Positions 59,701 through 64,000 of a DNA stretch of 64,000 bases are shown here, in pieces (the stretch's first letter is position 1; each line of letters begins with the position of its first letter). This DNA is from Panagrolaimus kolymaensis (taxonomy: Eukaryota; Nematoda; Chromadorea; Rhabditida; Panagrolaimidae), in NCBI GenBank assembly GCA_028622995.1, contig JAJQJQ010000045.1:682001-746000 (forward strand), written 5' to 3'. The notes under the pieces were generated by a model that was not told the DNA's origin, did no database searches, and worked only from the letters and a program-made list of their open reading frames with translations. The position numbers were made by a program, and so were the translations under genes.

Positions 59701-62443
59701 TTTTTTATTTTTTTCGGTAGATCGATAGAGGAGATTCCGGGCTACATTTCACTTGTTAGTACCTCATCCTGATCGTATTCAGGAAAAAAAGTTTTGAAAG
59801 GACATGTGTGGAGGTATAGCTGTTTCTCCATGATAACTATATGAAAGGCTACAAATGGTATATGCCATTCGATTCCCTATGGTTGAAAACCTATAGAAAT
59901 AGAAAAAAATAAAAAAATAACCATATCCCTGATTTTTCATGAATTTATTTGTCAAAATATGCAAATTTTCAGCCATAGGTCGAGAAAAATTTTCTGAGCT
60001 TCGAGACCAATTTTTCCTGAATCTCCATCCAATTTTACATCGGATTAGCTAAAAAAAAATTTTTCTCTACCAAAATCACAACAGCAAGAAAAATTTTCTC
60101 AGAGAATCCGTCTTAAATGAATTTCGACAATGGTGATATCTTTAATTTTGTTTTTTTGAATCAACAAAATTTTCATTTCTAAATTAGTAAAAACAAGCTT
60201 GCGAAATAGCTGCAGCCTTGTTTTTTAAACGCCCAGCACTTACAGAAAGTCCAGCATTTTTGAAAGATAAATAAAAATAATATGTTGCTTTTGAAGGAAA
60301 ATCAATATTTTCACAGTTTCCACCAAATTTTACGTATAAATTCTTCAAATTGGAATTTAAACATTCGCTACTGAATTTCTGTAACAATAAAAGCCGTCGA
60401 TCGATCGTAAAAAAGAGAAGAAAATTTCTAACTTACAATTAAAGAAGGACTAGAAATTTCCAATTCTTTCAACCTAAATTTATAGCATCCTTTAATTTTA
60501 GAAGGAATTTCTTCAAAATTTGTATTTTTTAAATACAGCATTGATAAATTTTCTGGTAAAGAATTCCATGGTAAATCGGATAAATTTTTATTATTTGAAA
60601 GATTGAGAAGTTCTAATTTATTTAATTTTGAAATAGTTGGAGCTATTCTTGATAAATTATTTCCAGATAAACTTAATATTTTTATACTTTCTGGTAAAGC
60701 ATCAAATATTTGATCATGAATATATTCAATATTGCAATGATTTAATTGCAAAATAGAAAGTTTTTTACATTTTTGTATTCCCATTTCAAATCTTTTCCAT
60801 GAACCATATTCAGCGAATGGTTCCACATTAATTAGATATAATTCTTTTAAATGTAAAGCTTCAAACCATTTCATTTTAATATCTTTTAACCAAACTGAAA
60901 AAATGAGAGAATGCCAGTTTTTAGTCAAAAAAATAAAGAATTTTCGAAAATGAGGAATCAATCTTTTTCTTGGCGATTAAAACCTCCGTTAACAGTAGCG
61001 AACAAGCATGGAAGAAGAGGCCGCAAAAAAGTTGTCTTTTATCCTTGCATCGGAGAGATTAAAGTGGAAGGATCAAACATTTTGATTTTAGATTGCTATG
61101 GTCGGTCCATTTTTTTGTCGTTTGTGCACAAAGTTAAGATAGTTTTGAAAATTCAAAACTCAAAATGAAAAAAAACTCACCGCTATCAACATCAATAATT
61201 CGAGCCCGCCTAAAATCTCGAATAAGATTAAAAGATTTGTCATTGATTTTGGCATCTAAAAATTTATACTTATCAAAAAAAACTAAAGAAAACATATAAA
61301 TACAAAAATACACACTTCTTATTTCAGTTCGACCTGGAGGAAGTTGATTATATCGTGCACTTCTAATTAAATTATCAAGATCTTTATCAGGTGGATAACA
61401 AATATCCATGATGGCTTTAACCAAATCATTTTTTCTATCTCTTTCACCTTTTAACGCTTTTGGTGATTTTTCATATTCGGTTTCAATTGAATTTGTTGTT
61501 GCATGGTTTTGATCATTTGGGTTTTCATTGATGAAATCTTCTGATTCGGTTTCAATTGAAACTGTTTGGCGGCTTTGCTTCTCAACATATTCCTCTTCAT
61601 CATCAGTCAGGTTATTACTATCATCGCTTGCCGACGAATCATCTTCAAAATTTTCAAAAGTTTGAGTGGTGAGATTAAGTTTTCCAATCTTATCAAAAGC
61701 TGCTTCACGTCGATCTAAAAAATAACAACAAAAATTTTTTTGTTTGTTATTTGTTTGTTGTTTGTCTTCCAAACCTGAATCTCCATTAGCTTCATCTTCA
61801 ATTTTTTTAGCATATTTTTCATACATATTTTTTTCACTTTTTTCCAATTTATGAAATGAAGTTCTTTTTATCTGAAAAAAACAAAAACAAAATCAGATTC
61901 AAAGCATTTTGGTAACTTTTTTTCGGGAGAAAATACGGCCTTACATTTCGAATCCGAACCCTTTTTACATAATCTTCTCTTTTGATATTAGAATAGGGAT
62001 CACCAAAATTATCAGACATCACTAAAAAAAATTAACTAATTTATTTTTTATTTTTTTAATTAAGCAAAAACCTTTTTTTCAAAAAACTTTTGTTCGCGAA
62101 ATTTTATAAATTTGTAATTTACTTACTTCCAATAAAATCCCACATTAAAATATCAATAATTTCATTTGAAATTTTTTTAATTCTAAATCGTTCCAACTAA
62201 AAATAATCTTTTTTTTAAATATATAAATTTACATATTTTTTGACTTACATGCATTTCAAAAGTTAATACTCCGATATCATCTCGATAAATTTCAAATATA
62301 AATCCATCATCATTGCCACCAATATATATTTCAGTAAGGGCATATTTTTCTGCTCCAAACAATTCTGGAAGATATGGATCCCGATCATCGAGATCATTCC
62401 ATAATGGCTCAATTTCTATGCTAGTCAAACACCAAACTCTCAT
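56739..62443 (-). CDS. large leucine-rich-repeat protein with in-frame TGA and open C-terminal tail
   Basis: Exons 62443-62249, 62196-62127, 62021-61945, 61871-61775, 61714-61181, 60894-60437, 60378-60244, 58895-57381 and 57323-56739 all join in phase. The main product ends after 968 residues at the TGA at 57557-57555. The same frame then stays open for 252 more codons across a spliced intron (57380-57324), giving a Gln/Pro-rich tail. The N-terminal third is acidic and Ser-rich (SSASDDSNNLTDDEEEYVEK). LRR units run from about residue 330 to 700 (ILSLSGNNLSRIAPTISKL, LNLSKNDISKVDWEEL, LDLSGNKFIHK). A Cys cluster, ICHCCAGCGTAEC near residue 835 with MCENC near 907, may bind zinc. The 60244/58895 junction completes one LRR unit (FYLSFKNAGLS plus EHVWHKLPP), which is why I merge the two LRR blocks into one gene. 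An optional 60-nt intron at 61315-61256 is in frame either way. The function is unknown, and protein binding is the likely role. Confidence 0.7.
58923..60115. mobile_element. 1.19-kb long-inverted-repeat foldback element in an LRR-gene intron
   Basis: The arms are about 58925-59472 and 59552-60113, some 545-560 bp each and nearly identical. They are separated by a loop of about 80 bp and bounded by TA on both sides. The ends read AGACGG and CCGTCT. The two arms encode the same short frame as mirror images (59051-59248 plus and 59779-59976 minus), which only reflects the palindrome. There is no transposase. It sits in the intron 58896-60243 of the LRR gene. Transcripts through it would fold into a long hairpin. 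Confidence 0.88.
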
Positions 62444-64000
62444 TTCTTTTATTGATTGACTGAAATTTTTTTTGAAAATAAAAATGTGCAAAGAATTTTT
62501 TTTCTTAAACTTTTTCGTATTTTTTATTTAACTCGAACATCCAAAAAAATTGACACTCCAATTTACAAAAAAATTATTATTAAAAATTTGGGATCATCGG
62601 AGATGATTCAAAAGTTAGTTTGCAAAAAAAAAATTATGCATTTAAAAACAACAAAAAAAGCAACGTAAAAAATAAAAATAAATGGTGAGAAAAAAAAGCA
62701 AACACACGATCGATATCAAAAATGTTTTGTCGTCGTCGCTGTTGACCATAGAGTGGAGGAGGATGGTTGTTGGTTTTCCTTTTTTCTTTGCAGAATAAAA
62801 AATAAAAGAGTGAACAACAAAAAAAGCAAATAAAAAAAGATGACTTTTTAAAAATTATTTATTATCAAAGGAAAATTTCACGATAAAAAAAAAATGTTTT
62901 TTGTTTATAAAGAAAAGAAAAATTAATTTTGCTCGTGTAATAAGTAATAAAAATGTTTTTATTATTCTAAACACACATGGGCGTATAGGTACCTTAGATT
63001 TTGAAAATTTTGCTGCCTATAAAGGAGCAAAGGGTTCTCCCTGTGCTTTTTTCTTAATTTCTTTTTCTCATATTGGGCAATTTAACTCACCCCCAATTTT
63101 CTAATTTTGCGACTTTAAAAATCGAAAATCGGCATGCTAGACTTTTTATTTTTTTTAAAGTTTATAATCATTTTGCATCTAAAATCCTTCTAACTTAATA
63201 ATCTTTAAAAGCTGAAGAAAAATTAGTTAAACGTATTTAATATTTTTTTTAATATCATTTAGCTCTTTGCAAATCTAAAGAATTTTAATTATTTTTTATT
63301 TTTAGAGTCTTCAGAAGCTTGTGATTTACTGGTTTTAAAAAGTTGGTTTAGTTATCTATTAGTCATTCAATTTAAATTATATGGCCGAGTTATTCGAGAT
63401 AAAAAAAATTCAGATCTCATTTTCTTTTTCACAAATATTAATCAAGTTTGGAAAGCTTGATGGAGCAACTAAAAGTTTTGTCTTTGCCGTAATTTACATA
63501 CGGTGATTGAGAAAAATCATCAATAAACTGGAAAATTAAAAAGCGAATAGAATCAATTCGATTTTAAAAATCGTTAAATAGTAGCTCATAAAGTATTTGA
63601 AAAATTTTAAGAATTTCTTAATAACAATAAATAAATTATAAAACTTTTTGTTAAAAAAGAAATAATTATGTTTTCGTAAATATTAAAGAAAAGTTAGTAA
63701 TTTAGATATTGTTCAGCTTGCTTTATTAGTAAAAAAATAAATGCTTCATTTAACATTTGCATTTTTCGATTTAACTTTAATCAATAAAGAGTATAGCTGT
63801 TAGATGAGAATCATTTTTAGTTTAGACCATTCAAAAGTACATAGAACAATTTTACAAGAATTATTAAAATTTCAGATTTTCTTCTAACACGGATATAGTC
63901 TAATCCAAAGAAGAAGGAGTATGTACGCAAAACTACACCAACCCTTTTTTAAACTTTCATAACTTTCGTTTAAATTATTTCTTTAATTAAAACCTTATCC
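62444..64000. other. 1.56-kb right-edge region, no gene seen
   Basis: Upstream of the LRR gene. An acceptor-like AAATTTCAG lies 18-20 bases before that gene's ATG, at about 62461-62469. The rest is AT-rich. The plus-strand frame 62901-63104 has no recognised product. ACACACATGGGCGTATAGGT near 62970 resembles the end of the MITE at 51825 and may be a degraded copy, but no partner end was found. Confidence 0.5.

Noticed and set aside
59051..59976. Two identical 65-residue open frames on opposite strands
   Set aside because: They are mirror images created by the long inverted repeat. They have no domain and no support as genes.
60184..60243. Stop at 60184 taken as the normal end of a separate upstream LRR gene
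   Set aside because: A strong donor at 60243 joins in phase to 58895 and completes a standard LRR unit, so one gene is more likely. The stop remains a possible alternative end.
62901..63104. 67-residue plus-strand open frame near the right edge
   Set aside because: No recognisable family, and part of it resembles MITE end sequence.
1..64000. tRNA, rRNA and snRNA genes
   Set aside because: No cloverleaf with A and B boxes, rRNA core or Sm-site structure was recognised by eye. A covariance-model scan would be needed to exclude small RNAs.

Overview
The window looks like nuclear DNA of a nematode, probably a tylenchid of the Meloidogyne (root-knot) type. The signs are very AT-rich intergenic DNA full of A, T and GAAA runs, many introns of about 45-150 nt with GT..TTTTAG borders, acceptor-like TTTTAG or TTTCAG sites just before several start codons (typical of spliced-leader trans-splicing), a serpentine chemoreceptor, and fast-evolving BTB, LRR and orphan multi-exon families. 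The species is an inference. I rebuilt gene models by hand by joining open frames at splice sites and checking that every exon phase closed.

Layout. 1-2423 (-): 5' part of a secreted VWA7-like protein that runs off the left edge. 3869-6318 (-): GRIP-domain golgin. 7657-13293 (-): class IIa histone deacetylase (hda-4/HDAC4 type), with MEF2-binding, 14-3-3 and catalytic regions on five exons. 13294-25328: a gene desert of about 12 kb holding a TA-flanked foldback element and a hAT-type non-autonomous element with a perfect 8-bp duplication. 25329-31852 (+): a damaged orphan gene whose second intron appears to hold an intact Helitron (from 26071 to beyond 31390, minus strand). 32119-36002 (-): the N-terminal half of a TMC mechanotransduction-channel gene. 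Its C-terminal exons are missing, and its first intron carries a second hAT-type element.

39236-41297 (-): translation factor eIF2A in seven exons. 41872-44641 (-): helical-repeat orphan protein. 45097-46241 (-): seven-transmembrane chemoreceptor with a reading-frame problem. 47555-49444 (-) and 50169-51652 (+): divergently transcribed PH-like protein and orphan protein, with a third hAT-type element downstream. 52357-54220 (-) and 54890-56451 (+): head-to-head BTB paralogues, the first with a one-base frameshift. 56739-62443 (-): a large LRR gene with a 1.19-kb foldback element in one intron and an in-frame TGA followed by a long open tail. 62444-64000: no gene seen.

The housekeeping genes (eIF2A, golgin, hda-4) are intact. 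The accessory genes (TMC half, the orphan gene at 25.3 kb, one BTB copy, the chemoreceptor and the LRR gene) each show damage or mobile DNA. At least six mobile elements of four structural kinds keep clean ends or target-site duplications, so this is a region of recent transposition. I found no tRNA, rRNA or CRISPR array.
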